This document shows positions 35,566 through 43,676 of a stretch of 64,000 bases of DNA, one piece after another; positions within the stretch are counted from its first letter, which is position 1; each line of letters starts with the position of its first letter. The notes under the pieces were generated by a model, which was not told the DNA's origin, made no database searches, and worked only from the letters and a program-made list of their open reading frames with translations. Both the position numbers and the translations under genes were made by a program. This DNA comes from Pedobacter caeni (GTDB taxonomy: Bacteria; Bacteroidota; Bacteroidia; Sphingobacteriales; Sphingobacteriaceae). The DNA is taken from assembly GCF_900129215.1 (NCBI RefSeq), contig NZ_FQUQ01000002.1:620001-684000 (forward strand). The letters are read 5' to 3'.

Positions 35566-36522
35566 ATGAAAAATGAATTATTGCTTTTGCCACAAGTAGA
35601 AAATGCACTGGAATTTATCCGTAATATCGATGTGAGCGGACATCAGGATGAAATGCTTGCGGGAAGAGAATTTTACAAAGCATTTATTCCGATGGCAGGT
35701 CCGGCAGAAGATATCCATCAGATTGAAGAACGACTGATCTCTTCTGCCGGACACGAGATAAAGATCCGCATTTACAGGCCATCCGATAGCCCATCACTTC
35801 CGGTAATCGTTTATTTCCATGGTGGATGGTTCATGTGGGGGGACCTGGATATTCATGACCGGCCTTTACGTTCATTGGCTAACCTGTCTGGTGCCATAGT
35901 CATATCCGTAGCCTACAGGCTGGCTCCTGAATATGCTTTTCCAAATGGATTTAACGACTGCTATTTTGCATTGAACTGGATCGCAGCGAATGCCGGTGAT
36001 CTTGGAATCGATGCCCATCATATTGTCCTTGCAGGAGATAGTGCCGGAGGGGCATTGGCAGCCGCAGTTGCGCAACATTCGTTAACCGAAAAAGGACCAT
36101 CCATTTTTTGCCAGGTACTGATTTACCCGGTCACTGATTCTTCTCTTGAAACGGCTTCCTGGCTGGAATTTTCGGAAGGGCCTGTCCTTACACTTGAAGG
36201 AGGGAAAATTGCCTGGGACCTGTATGCTCCTCATGCTGAAGACCGGAAAAACCCAAAAGCAGCACCGCTGTTAAGTAAGGATTTTTCTTCCTTACCGCCT
36301 ACACTAATGATACTTGCTGAATATGATCCACTTCGTGATGAGGCTATGCAATATGTTCAAAAGTTACGGTTGGCAGGAGTACCTGTTAAAGAATCCCTGT
36401 ATAAGGGGATGATTCATGGATTTTTCCAGATGGGGGGTATCATAGATGAGGGAAAAGCAGCGATACTCGAGGTTGCAGAATTTGTGAAACAGCAGCTGAG
36501 TGCTGAAATCGGAAAACAATGA
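35566..36522 (+). CDS. alpha/beta hydrolase, HSL-type esterase (acetyl hydrolase family)
   Basis: 318 residues from the ATG at 35566; an in-frame ATG at 35494 would add 24 residues that do not look like the family. Hormone-sensitive-lipase marks are all present: oxyanion motif FHGGWFMWGD, nucleophile motif AGDSAGGALAAA, Asp in AEYDPLRDEAM and His in MIHGFFQMGG. The enzyme would hydrolyse short-chain esters in the cytoplasm. The stop codon overlaps the ATG of the MFS gene (ATGA type), so the pair is coupled; together with the divergent LysR gene this looks like an inducible detoxification unit. Confidence 0.9.
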   Translation: MKNELLLLPQVENALEFIRNIDVSGHQDEMLAGREFYKAFIPMAGPAEDIHQIEERLISSAGHEIKIRIYRPSDSPSLPVIVYFHGGWFMWGDLDIHDRPLRSLANLSGAIVISVAYRLAPEYAFPNGFNDCYFALNWIAANAGDLGIDAHHIVLAGDSAGGALAAAVAQHSLTEKGPSIFCQVLIYPVTDSSLETASWLEFSEGPVLTLEGGKIAWDLYAPHAEDRKNPKAAPLLSKDFSSLPPTLMILAEYDPLRDEAMQYVQKLRLAGVPVKESLYKGMIHGFFQMGGIIDEGKAAILEVAEFVKQQLSAEIGKQ

Positions 36523-37655
36523 AGAAAATAGCCATCATTGGTTGTCTGGGGATGATTGGAGTCATTACTACAGAATTTGGAATCATCGGCATCCTGCCGG
36601 AAATCGCCAGGCATTACCAGATCAGGATTGATCAGGCGGGAATTCTTTTGAGTGCTTTTGCATTGATCATCGCATTAACCGGACCGTTTATGACCTTGCT
36701 GGCTTCGGGAATAAACCGTAGAAAGATTATGCTCGTTGCGATTGCGCTCTTTGCGGTTACAGGAATCGTATCCAGTTTATCGCCTCCCTTCTGGTTACTT
36801 GTTCTGGTCAGACTGATACCTGCATTTCTGCAGCCTGTTTATATTTCCACTGCGATTGCCGCTGCAGTAGCTGGTGCTGACGAAAGCAAAGCGAACCAGT
36901 TAATGGGTATTGTGCTTGGGGGAATTGCAATAGCCATGGTAACTACCGTGCCGTTGGCAACTTATATGGCAGGTTTGTTTAGCTGGAAGACCTCATTTGT
37001 TGTTCAGGCATTGGTGAGTCTTGTTGCTTTGCTGGCTATATTCAAAGTGATGCCATCGATGCCTGTAAAAGAGAAAAAATCATTTGGAAGCCAGTTGAAA
37101 ATTCTGAAATCATCAAAATTTATGGTCAGTACTGCTATGAATTTTTTTATGATTGCGGCATGGTTCTCCACTTACAGTTACTTTGCTGATTACCTTGGCA
37201 AGGTGAAACAGATGAATCCTTTGATGATCAGCTATATGATGCTTTTATTTGGTTTAACAGGGGTGATTTCCAACTGGATAGCCGGCAGGATGTTGGGTAA
37301 AAATCTGGTTCTGACTACTACTGTATTCTTGTCAGGGACATTACTGATTCCCTTTGCACTGCAATTTTCGGGTGGGAATACCATCACTACAATGATGGTG
37401 ATCGGCGTTTGGGGCTTCCTGTATGCGCCTTGTTTTTTAAATGCATCCGCCTATATGATTTCGGCTGCCCCGAATGCACTGGAATTTGCGAACAGTCTGG
37501 CTACCTCTTTTGGTAATCTGGGCGTAACCATCGGCACACTTGTGAGTGGTTTTGTACTCTCCTCCTATAGCTTAACCTATATCCCCTGGGTAGGGGCTGC
37601 TTTTGGCCTGGCATCATTACTCATGATTGCCATCAGAAGCAGAATGTGGCCCTAA
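36519..37655 (+). CDS. MFS efflux transporter, DHA1/AraJ-like (12 TMS)
   Basis: 378 residues with about 12 hydrophobic segments. The first has MIGVITTEFGIIGILPEIAR, as in the DHA1 sugar/drug efflux group. The loop after TM2 (LASGINRRKIMLVA) holds the motif A remnant. TM5 carries GIAIAMVTTVPLATYMAG, the antiporter motif region. It starts within the stop of the esterase gene and ends before a strong bidirectional terminator. The substrate is unknown; coupling with an esterase suggests it exports the product or the parent compound. Confidence 0.9.
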   Translation: MKKIAIIGCLGMIGVITTEFGIIGILPEIARHYQIRIDQAGILLSAFALIIALTGPFMTLLASGINRRKIMLVAIALFAVTGIVSSLSPPFWLLVLVRLIPAFLQPVYISTAIAAAVAGADESKANQLMGIVLGGIAIAMVTTVPLATYMAGLFSWKTSFVVQALVSLVALLAIFKVMPSMPVKEKKSFGSQLKILKSSKFMVSTAMNFFMIAAWFSTYSYFADYLGKVKQMNPLMISYMMLLFGLTGVISNWIAGRMLGKNLVLTTTVFLSGTLLIPFALQFSGGNTITTMMVIGVWGFLYAPCFLNASAYMISAAPNALEFANSLATSFGNLGVTIGTLVSGFVLSSYSLTYIPWVGAAFGLASLLMIAIRSRMWP

Positions 37656-37671
37656 GTGGTCAGAAAATACA

Positions 37672-37704
37672 GACCGGGATTGAAATCTTCAATCCCGGTC
37701 TTTT
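37672..37704. terminator. bidirectional terminator between convergent genes
   Basis: GACCGGGATTGAA and TTCAATCCCGGTC form a perfect 13-bp stem with a 3-base loop, followed by TTTT. It serves the + strand MFS gene; the convergent MaoC gene ends 33 bases further on, next to a smaller palindrome around GGGAAATTTCCC (37724-37735). Confidence 0.9.
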
Positions 37705-37736
37705 AGGGGATTTATTTTCACAAGGGAAATTTCCCT

Positions 37737-38195
37737 TTATATAAAATGATACAGGAATACTACGTTACCGATGTAAGCTGGTTTTGGCTGATCTTTAATG
37801 TTCAGTGTGGCTTCAATAGTGACTTTAGTAACTCCTCTTAAATCTGCGATTGAAATCAGTTTGGCCTTTAGCTGAACCTCACTGTTGACCACCACAGCCT
37901 GTCCAAATCTAAAGCTCTCTATGCCGTAGTTGATTTCCATTTTAATGTTGCGGACATCTGCAATCTGCTTCCAGAGGTAGGGAATTAATGATATCGTGAG
38001 ATAACCATGCGCTATGGTTGCTTTGAAAGGGCCTTCGTTTTTAGCCTTCTCCTCGTCTAAATGTATCCATTGGTGATCCAAAGTGGCATCAGCAAATTTA
38101 TTAATCTGTTCCTGATCAATTTTATGCCAGTTGGAAACACCTAATTCTTTACCTAAATGGGATTTATACTCTTCGAAATTATTGATTATTAACAT
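37737..38195 (-). CDS. MaoC-like (R)-specific enoyl-CoA hydratase
   Basis: 152 residues, single hot-dog domain. The hydratase-2 signature is visible as FADATLDHQWIHLDEEKA (catalytic Asp/His region) followed by GPFKATIAHGYLTISLIPYL. The length matches the NodN/PhaJ-type single-domain hydratases that act on short enoyl-CoA. No fatty-acid or PHA genes are nearby, so the pathway is unclear. The gene is alone, preceded by 237 bases that contain only a doubtful 60-codon ORF. Confidence 0.9.
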   Translation of the reverse strand: MLIINNFEEYKSHLGKELGVSNWHKIDQEQINKFADATLDHQWIHLDEEKAKNEGPFKATIAHGYLTISLIPYLWKQIADVRNIKMEINYGIESFRFGQAVVVNSEVQLKAKLISIADLRGVTKVTIEATLNIKDQPKPAYIGNVVFLYHFI

Positions 38196-38432
38196 ATACG
38201 TATGTTTATGGGTTGGGCGCTGTTTTTTACTGTTCCGGCTGATATCAAACTTTTATTGAGCAGATGATCAGGATTACTCTCCTGCGCTTAATGCATCAAT
38301 TGTGCCAATTTAACAATATAATGGTTCTAATAATAATTTTCTGTACAACAATGGTTTTTTCCTGCTTGTATTTTCAATTTCAGGAAAAACACCGGATAAG
38401 TTGCCAGGAACGGCAGCTTATTTCGCTCATCT

Positions 38433-40247
38433 CTATTTTACAATAAACAACAACTTGTGGTCAGGATCTGCAATGTAACTGTCAATTTCGCCTTCAGTTA
38501 CCTTTAACGTTTGTTCTTTGCTATCCATATTCAGGACCTTGTTCAAAGATGTTCCATCTTTGAGTTTGAGCCTGATCTCTATTGGAAAGATAAAAAGAGC
38601 TCCTTCCTGACGGATGTTAAGCTGATTTGGGGATTGCTGAATGTTTAATGATGGAATCTCCCTGCTCTTCAACCAGGAAAGCAGAAAAGGCTCCATATTC
38701 TTGTCCGCAACACGGCTGATTTCATGTATAAACGACCGGATAGACTGATCTCCGGATTTGATAAAGTTTTTCATCACTGTGGAGAGTTTCTTTTTCCCCA
38801 ATTGATGCTCCAGCATATAGAACAACCAGGAGCCCTTACTGTAAGAAACACCACTATTGCTATAATCGTCCCATAACGAGCTGTTGCCATCAAATTCGCC
38901 CTTGATGTAATTCCTCTTTTGAGAAGCAAAGAACCTGCTGATGATCGTATCGCCATAGACGGAAGCCAATAATAAGGATTCGGCATAAGTTGCCCAGCCT
39001 TCCATTAAAAAATTGGTAGCCGCACCTGTGGGACTTGTCCAGCCATGAGCAATTTCATGTCCAAATGTGGCCCTGGGATTGGGCTTGTCAAAAATTAAAG
39101 TACTGCCTTTTTCCCCTGCAACCACAATGTTGTTGCTTCTGTTCAGCCATCCATTTCCATTTGATCTATCCTGCACGATGCCAAAATAATTGCTCAATGG
39201 TTTTCCAAAATGCTTTTGCAGGGTATCGTAATTTTTAGCGAATTCTGAATACAATACCTCTTTTGCAGGGAGAAAATCTTTTGTAGCATACAGCACAAAA
39301 TCAATTTGGTCTTTCTTAAATGTATTGACCTCCCATTCTTTATCGTAGTAAAATGATAAACCGAAAGTTGGAAGCTCAGATTTGGCTACAATTATTCTTG
39401 AATCACCAGCAACAGATTCTTTTTGCGGTAAACCTGTGGAGAGGTAATATGCTTTTGGAATACTGCAATGCAGGCTGAAATCGGCCCTGTCGTTCGGACT
39501 GGAAAAACTGAAAAACGGATGCCAGAAATATTGATTCCGCAGGTGGCCAAATGTATCTCCAAAATAACCCGAATTTGCGTCCTTTTCATCTTTCTCCACC
39601 TCAATTGTATAGTCGATGATGAGTTTTTGATTGTTTTTGCGCTTTGCATTAACCCATAGTAAGCCTCCGCCAAATGTGAAATCTATTTTAGAACCGTTGA
39701 GGGACAAAGCCGTTAACCGGGCGCGGTGGTTTAGTTTTGTCGCAAAACCAAGGAAATCATGAACATCGAGGGTAAGGGTGTCGCTGACCTTTATCCCCTT
39801 TCCAGGAAGAATATCGACTTTAAGACCATGCTTTTTTATTTGATTGCTACGGTCAACATTGATTGGGGTTTTTAATTTCCAGTCGCTGGCTACCAGCTCA
39901 AATTTGTAGATGCCTGTATAGTTGCCTGAATAATTGGTTTCGTCACCGGAGTTGCCATACAATACAAGGCCGCTTAGCAAAACAAAGGCGCTATCTTTAT
40001 TGATGCGAATGATTTTAGATTTCCCCGCTACCCTTCGAAACTCTTTAGTCGCCACTGAGGCATAAAATTCCTGAAGACTTTGGAGGGGGACAATGTGATT
40101 GAAATTTTCAATATTGTCTTTTTGAAAAGCACTGTCTATTTGAGCAATTCTTTGCTCAAGACTTTTGTTTTCTGTTTTGTGCTGAGCGAAACAATGACTT
40201 GTCAGGGTCAGAAAGATAGGAAGTAATAGTAGCGCGTTTAGGTTCAT
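38433..40247 (-). CDS. secreted M1-like (gluzincin) aminopeptidase
   Basis: 604 residues from the ATG at 40247, which begins a signal peptide (MNLNALLLLPIFLTLTSHCFAQ); the ATG at 40295 would place 16 residues before it. The N-terminal ~120 residues look like an extra NTF2-like region (KIIRINKDSAFVLLSGLVLY), then an M1-type beta domain. The active site is HEIAHGW, and the downstream Glu is in FLMEGWATYAES. The distance from the second His to this Glu is 14 residues, shorter than the usual 18 of M1 peptidases. The C-terminal ~100 residues form a small beta domain. It is likely periplasmic; the substrate is unknown. Confidence 0.85.
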   Translation of the reverse strand: MNLNALLLLPIFLTLTSHCFAQHKTENKSLEQRIAQIDSAFQKDNIENFNHIVPLQSLQEFYASVATKEFRRVAGKSKIIRINKDSAFVLLSGLVLYGNSGDETNYSGNYTGIYKFELVASDWKLKTPINVDRSNQIKKHGLKVDILPGKGIKVSDTLTLDVHDFLGFATKLNHRARLTALSLNGSKIDFTFGGGLLWVNAKRKNNQKLIIDYTIEVEKDEKDANSGYFGDTFGHLRNQYFWHPFFSFSSPNDRADFSLHCSIPKAYYLSTGLPQKESVAGDSRIIVAKSELPTFGLSFYYDKEWEVNTFKKDQIDFVLYATKDFLPAKEVLYSEFAKNYDTLQKHFGKPLSNYFGIVQDRSNGNGWLNRSNNIVVAGEKGSTLIFDKPNPRATFGHEIAHGWTSPTGAATNFLMEGWATYAESLLLASVYGDTIISRFFASQKRNYIKGEFDGNSSLWDDYSNSGVSYSKGSWLFYMLEHQLGKKKLSTVMKNFIKSGDQSIRSFIHEISRVADKNMEPFLLSWLKSREIPSLNIQQSPNQLNIRQEGALFIFPIEIRLKLKDGTSLNKVLNMDSKEQTLKVTEGEIDSYIADPDHKLLFIVK

Positions 40248-40353
40248 GAATAAAAGACACAAGAGCTTTAGAAAAGTTGCATCATTGGTTTTCAAAGCTC
40301 AGTGATTCATATTTTATTGCCAACTTTGTGATCGTAAAATGTAAATCTGCATA

Positions 40354-40788
40354 ATGAAATCATCAGCAAAGAAAATAGCCAGCCTCGTTTTTATCGTTTT
40401 AGGGATATTACTCCTTGCAGGCAATCTGATTTTAAGCTTGAATACTCAAAAATTTATCAGAGCAGCTGAAGTTGCCAAAGGAATAGTCATTGATACTAAA
40501 TATGGAAAGTTTCATCCGGAAATTAAATTTACTGCAGCAAATCATGAGGTGGTAAGCTTTAGACAAGGCGGGTTAAATAAAGGCTATAATTTAGATGAGG
40601 AGGTAGAAGTGCTGTATGGTTCCGGGCAGATCAAAGATTCCAGAGTCAACGATTTTTGGGCTTTGTGGGGAATGCATATCATATTCCTGGTAATAGGTCT
40701 GGTATTTCTGGTGTCGGGAGGGATTAAGTTTCGGTATCCGGATTCGAAATGGCTGTATTTTAATTTCGAAAATCAGAAAGACAGATAG
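40354..40788 (+). CDS. small membrane protein, DUF3592-like
   Basis: 144 residues. Two membrane helices, one at ~9-28 (IASLVFIVLGILLLAGNLIL) and one at ~103-123 (MHIIFLVIGLVFLVSGGIKF), enclose a small beta domain with AKGIVIDTKYGKFHPEIKFT, the layout of DUF3592 proteins. The function is unknown. It is divergent from the M1-like peptidase gene and convergent with the RidA-like gene, from which a hairpin separates it. Confidence 0.8.
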   Translation: MKSSAKKIASLVFIVLGILLLAGNLILSLNTQKFIRAAEVAKGIVIDTKYGKFHPEIKFTAANHEVVSFRQGGLNKGYNLDEEVEVLYGSGQIKDSRVNDFWALWGMHIIFLVIGLVFLVSGGIKFRYPDSKWLYFNFENQKDR

Positions 40789-40812
40789 AACAAAAAGCAT
40801 TGTACCGGATGA

Positions 40813-40845
40813 ATTCCCTTGTTGAAGGTAAAGCAACAAGGGAAT
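40813..40845. terminator. hairpin between convergent DUF3592 and RidA-like genes
   Basis: ATTCCCTTGTTG and CAACAAGGGAAT form a perfect 12-bp stem with a 9-base loop. No T-tract follows on either strand, so termination would depend on the stem alone or on a factor. Confidence 0.6.
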
Positions 40846-40858
40846 CAGGAATACACCA

Positions 40859-41260
40859 CTATTTTGCTGCCCAGATTTCAATCTCTATCTGGATTTCCGG
40901 CAGGCCCAGAGCAGAAAGATAACCAACGGTCATAGCAGGATAGGCTGTCCCAAAGAACTCGTTCCAAAGTACATAAAAGTGATCCCAATCGATTTTTGGT
41001 ATGGACCAGATATTCACCTTGATGACATCGTCTGATTGTAAGCCCTGACTCTCTAAAACATGTTTAATATTCTGAAAGGTATTGGATACCTGTTGATTAA
41101 AATCTTCAGGAATATTTCCGTTTGAATCTGTTCCTATTTGACCGGAGAAAGTATATATGTCTGCATTTCCTGATATTTTGGTTACATGTGAATAATTACC
41201 TACCGGGGCAGCTAATGTCTTTGGATTAATCCTTGTTACTGTTTTTTGTTTTATTTCCAT
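40859..41260 (-). CDS. Rid-family (YjgF/RidA-like) protein
   Basis: 133 residues from the ATG at 41260; the longer reading starts at a TTG. It has the Rid fold: YSHVTKISGNADIYTFSGQI at the N-terminus, NTFQNIKHVLESQGLQSDDV in the middle and LPEIQIEIEIWAAK at the end. In RidA enamine/imine deaminases an Arg precedes the last strand (PARSTV type); here the matching segment reads YPAMTVGYLSALG, so this Arg appears to be replaced. It is therefore probably a Rid subgroup without classical imine deaminase activity. It stands alone. Confidence 0.88.
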   Translation of the reverse strand: MEIKQKTVTRINPKTLAAPVGNYSHVTKISGNADIYTFSGQIGTDSNGNIPEDFNQQVSNTFQNIKHVLESQGLQSDDVIKVNIWSIPKIDWDHFYVLWNEFFGTAYPAMTVGYLSALGLPEIQIEIEIWAAK

Positions 41261-41469
41261 AACTATATTCAATTAAGAATCTAAATTTAGAGTTTTTGTG
41301 TTATTCATGTAGCTTTAGTAATTAATTTTGACATTTAATTAACTTAATTGTTTGGTTTATTGTTGGATATTTGGGGCTATTTCCTGAAAATTGAAATGTG
41401 TTTAAGGTTAATGCTGTTTTTTAAAATCCTAACGCACAATTATTAAGGAGTAATTATATTGCTGAAATT

Positions 41470-41829
41470 ATGAACATTGTAACACACGAACAAGGAGGAA
41501 TTAAGATTGCTGAAGTCATTTCTGATCAGGTCTTAATAGGTAATGTAGAAGACGGACAGCAATTAATGGGTGATCTGTACTACCAAGGTTATGATAAAAT
41601 CATCATTCATGAAACAAACCTCACGCCTGATTTTTTTGATTTGAAGACCCGTATTGCAGGAGAAATTCTTCAGAAATTCTCTAACTACAGGATACAACTG
41701 GTCATCATTGGGGAATTCAGTAAATATCCTGGAAAAAGTATCAGGGACTTTATTTATGAAAGCAATAATGGCAAAACCGTTAATTTCCTGTCAACAGTTG
41801 CGGAAGCAACAGACCGCCTTTTCCGTTAA
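41470..41829 (+). CDS. DUF4180 domain protein
   Basis: 119 residues, the full length of the DUF4180 family. Features are the N-terminal strand EQGGIKIAEVISDQVLI, the helix around DGQQLMGDLYYQGYDKIIIH, and the end GKTVNFLSTVAEATDRLFR. DUF4180 proteins have an alpha/beta STAS-like topology; their function is unknown. The gene ends inside the arm of a terminator hairpin. A Crp/Fnr gene follows with its own promoter. Confidence 0.85.
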   Translation: MNIVTHEQGGIKIAEVISDQVLIGNVEDGQQLMGDLYYQGYDKIIIHETNLTPDFFDLKTRIAGEILQKFSNYRIQLVIIGEFSKYPGKSIRDFIYESNNGKTVNFLSTVAEATDRLFR

Positions 41830-41853
41830 TGATCACGGAAAAGCGGCTTTTTT
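41814..41853 (+). terminator. rho-independent terminator overlapping the DUF4180 stop
   Basis: CCGCCTTTTCCGT and ACGGAAAAGCGG form a 12-bp stem with one bulged base and an 8-base loop, followed by six T (41848-41853). The left arm is inside the last codons of the gene. Confidence 0.85.
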
Positions 41854-41870
41854 AAATTCAGAGAAGAATT

Positions 41871-41878
41871 TATCTTTG
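41871..41878 (+). promoter_or_regulatory. -7 box before the first Crp/Fnr gene
   Basis: TATCTTTG is an exact TAnnTTTG match, 35 bases before the ATG at 41914 and directly behind the terminator of the previous gene. A -33 TTG is not evident. Confidence 0.5.
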
Positions 41879-41913
41879 AGTTTTCCATAAAAAACGCGTT
41901 AAGTTAATTGCAG

Positions 41914-42501
41914 ATGTTCGAAGTTCTTGTTGCTCATATTCTCGAAAAGGTTGCTCTGACAGAGGAAGAACAGACCGTACTCAAATCCTTTTTCACCCCA
42001 AAAAAACTTCGGAAAAGACAGTACCTGGTTCAGGAAGCTGACATTTGCAAACACCTGTCATTTGTCACAAAAGGTTTGCTCCGATCTTATCATGTTGATG
42101 AAAAGGGGGAGGAACACATCAGTATGTTTTCATTGGAAGGCTGGTGGGCTTCAGATATGTATAGTTTCTTTTCAGGCGAAAAGGCTTCATTTAATATTGA
42201 TGCTATTGAAGAGACTGAAATTCTGATGATCAGCCTGGAAGGTTTTGAAGAAATGACATTGCGCATTCCTGTAATGGACCGTTATTTCCGCATCCTTTTT
42301 CAGAATAGCCTGGTGACTAAGGAGAGAAGGTTAGTAAGTGCCATCACCCACACTGCGGAGGAAAAATATATCCGGCTCGCTGAATGTAATCCGACTTTGA
42401 TCCAAAGAGTCCCTCAAAATTTAATCGCCTCTTACATTGGTCTTGCTCCGGAAACTTTAAGCCGGATTAAGAAGAATATTTCTTCCCGTAAATCATCCTG
42501 A
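41914..42501 (+). CDS. Crp/Fnr-family transcriptional regulator (first copy)
   Basis: 195 residues from the ATG at 41914 (the TTG at 41908 is less likely). Residues ~20-115 are a cyclic-nucleotide-binding-type beta roll (RQYLVQEADICKHLSFVTKG; LEGWWASDMY). A long dimer helix follows (~115-145) and then a compact HTH, LIASYIGLAPETLSRIKKNI, with the recognition helix at the C-terminal end, as is usual for short Bacteroidetes Crp/Fnr proteins. The cAMP-contact residues of E. coli CRP and the Fnr cysteines are not present, so the ligand is unknown. An FNR-box-like palindrome begins one base after its stop codon, before the NmrA-like gene. Confidence 0.9.
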   Translation: MFEVLVAHILEKVALTEEEQTVLKSFFTPKKLRKRQYLVQEADICKHLSFVTKGLLRSYHVDEKGEEHISMFSLEGWWASDMYSFFSGEKASFNIDAIEETEILMISLEGFEEMTLRIPVMDRYFRILFQNSLVTKERRLVSAITHTAEEKYIRLAECNPTLIQRVPQNLIASYIGLAPETLSRIKKNISSRKSS

Positions 42502-42515
42502 TTGACGTAGATCAA
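42502..42515. promoter_or_regulatory. FNR/CRP-type palindrome at the end of the first Crp/Fnr gene
   Basis: TTGACGTAGATCAA matches TTGAT-N4-ATCAA with one change. Its centre is about 87 bases before the NmrA-like ATG and about 66 bases before a start point predicted from the -7 box at 42561, a class I distance. Confidence 0.55.
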
Positions 42516-42560
42516 GTTTATTTCTTGTCCGGGGTCAACGCTAAGTTTTGACAAAGGAGA

Positions 42561-42568
42561 TAGCTTTG
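42561..42568 (+). promoter_or_regulatory. -7 box before the NmrA-like gene
   Basis: TAGCTTTG is an exact TAnnTTTG match, 28 bases before the ATG at 42596. No good -33 element is present, which would fit a promoter that needs an activator at the palindrome 42502-42515. Confidence 0.5.
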
Positions 42569-42595
42569 TATCCTGATTATTTTATACAAAATTCT

Positions 42596-43486
42596 ATGTC
42601 CAATACCACACACCCAAAAATACTTGTTACCGGAGCAACGGGACAGGTTGGCAGTAAAACGATCGATTTTCTTTTGTTAAATAAAGAAGTTGAAATTGTA
42701 GCCGCAGTACGTAGTCCTGAAAAAGCAGCCCCATTTACCGCCAGGGGAATCGCAACCGTTATCCTTGATTTTGATGATGAACAAACACATTTGTCCGCTT
42801 TGAAAGGTATTGACCGTATTTTAATGGTGACCGGTTATACTGTTGATATGTTACGTCAGAGTAAGGCCTTACTGGATAATGCCAGGAAAGCCGGGCTGAA
42901 ACATGTGGTTCATCTTGGGGCCTGCGGTCGCGATGATACTACGGTTGCCCATTGGGCCTGGCATCAATTGATCGAACGTTACATTGAGTGGTCGGGATTC
43001 TCTTATACTCATTTGCGTCCTGAAGCTTTTATGCAAAACGTATTGAGTTATGGCGGTAAAAAAGCGATAGAAAATGGGGTAATTCAGGCGTATGTTAAGG
43101 ATGCCCGTCTGAGCTGGGTGGATGTGGATGATGTTGCTCAGGTTGCTGCCATTGCATTGGCTAATCCTGAATTGCATGGCGGTAAGACCTACAGGCTGGG
43201 TTATGATGCCGTCACGTTTGAGGAACTTGCGGCATTGATGACTGCTGTAATTGGGAAACCTTTCTATTATGAAGCTCTTGCTCCTGAGGTCTTTCTGCAA
43301 TCTATGGTAGATGCGGGCGCGGAAATGACCTATATGAATTGTGTATATGACCATTGGAAACGTTATGCAGCTGGTACGATTCCCGGTGCGGATGATACCT
43401 TTGATAACTTTCCGGAGATCACCGGGAAACAGCCGGTAAAATGGGCGGATTTTATAGAGAAACATAAGGACGTATTAGACTATTAA
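42596..43486 (+). CDS. NmrA-like NAD(P)-binding protein (atypical SDR)
   Basis: 296 residues from the ATG at 42596; the longer reading uses a TTG at 42548 and overlaps the promoter box. The Rossmann motif GATGQVGSKT is at the N-terminus (ILVTGATGQVGSK), followed by an AVRSPEKAAPF loop that suggests NADP use. It has HLGACGRDDTTVAHW and YTHLRPEAFMQNVL, typical for NmrA/QOR2-like SDR proteins, and lacks the YxxxK catalytic pair. Such proteins reduce quinones or act as redox sensors. Its position behind the Crp/Fnr gene suggests control by it. Confidence 0.9.
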   Translation: MSNTTHPKILVTGATGQVGSKTIDFLLLNKEVEIVAAVRSPEKAAPFTARGIATVILDFDDEQTHLSALKGIDRILMVTGYTVDMLRQSKALLDNARKAGLKHVVHLGACGRDDTTVAHWAWHQLIERYIEWSGFSYTHLRPEAFMQNVLSYGGKKAIENGVIQAYVKDARLSWVDVDDVAQVAAIALANPELHGGKTYRLGYDAVTFEELAALMTAVIGKPFYYEALAPEVFLQSMVDAGAEMTYMNCVYDHWKRYAAGTIPGADDTFDNFPEITGKQPVKWADFIEKHKDVLDY

Positions 43487-43676
43487 CTGATAAAACTGTT
43501 TCTATTTGAATCTGTTATGATATTTTTTTGCCATGAAAATCCGTAATTTACCTCCATAGCCGGGTTCAATAAGTATCCTTGAACAGTATTAAAAACATGG
43601 AGACCGAGGGGATTCTGCAACAATCAAAAAATAATGCTGTCTAGTGATTAGTATATTACACTATTTACTGATTGCC

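Noticed and set aside
38264..38446. 60-codon ORF in the 237-base gap before the MaoC-like gene
   Set aside because: No recognisable protein pattern, a cysteine-rich hydrophobic mix, and its end runs into the M1-like gene on the other strand. It is most likely chance.
42869..43465. 198-codon ORF on the minus strand inside the NmrA-like gene
   Set aside because: It is the antisense of a gene with clear Rossmann motifs and has no domain pattern of its own.
43644..43676. GTG start that extends the S41 peptidase by 11 residues
   Set aside because: The ATG at 43677 opens a better signal peptide; the extension would place a second hydrophobic piece in front.
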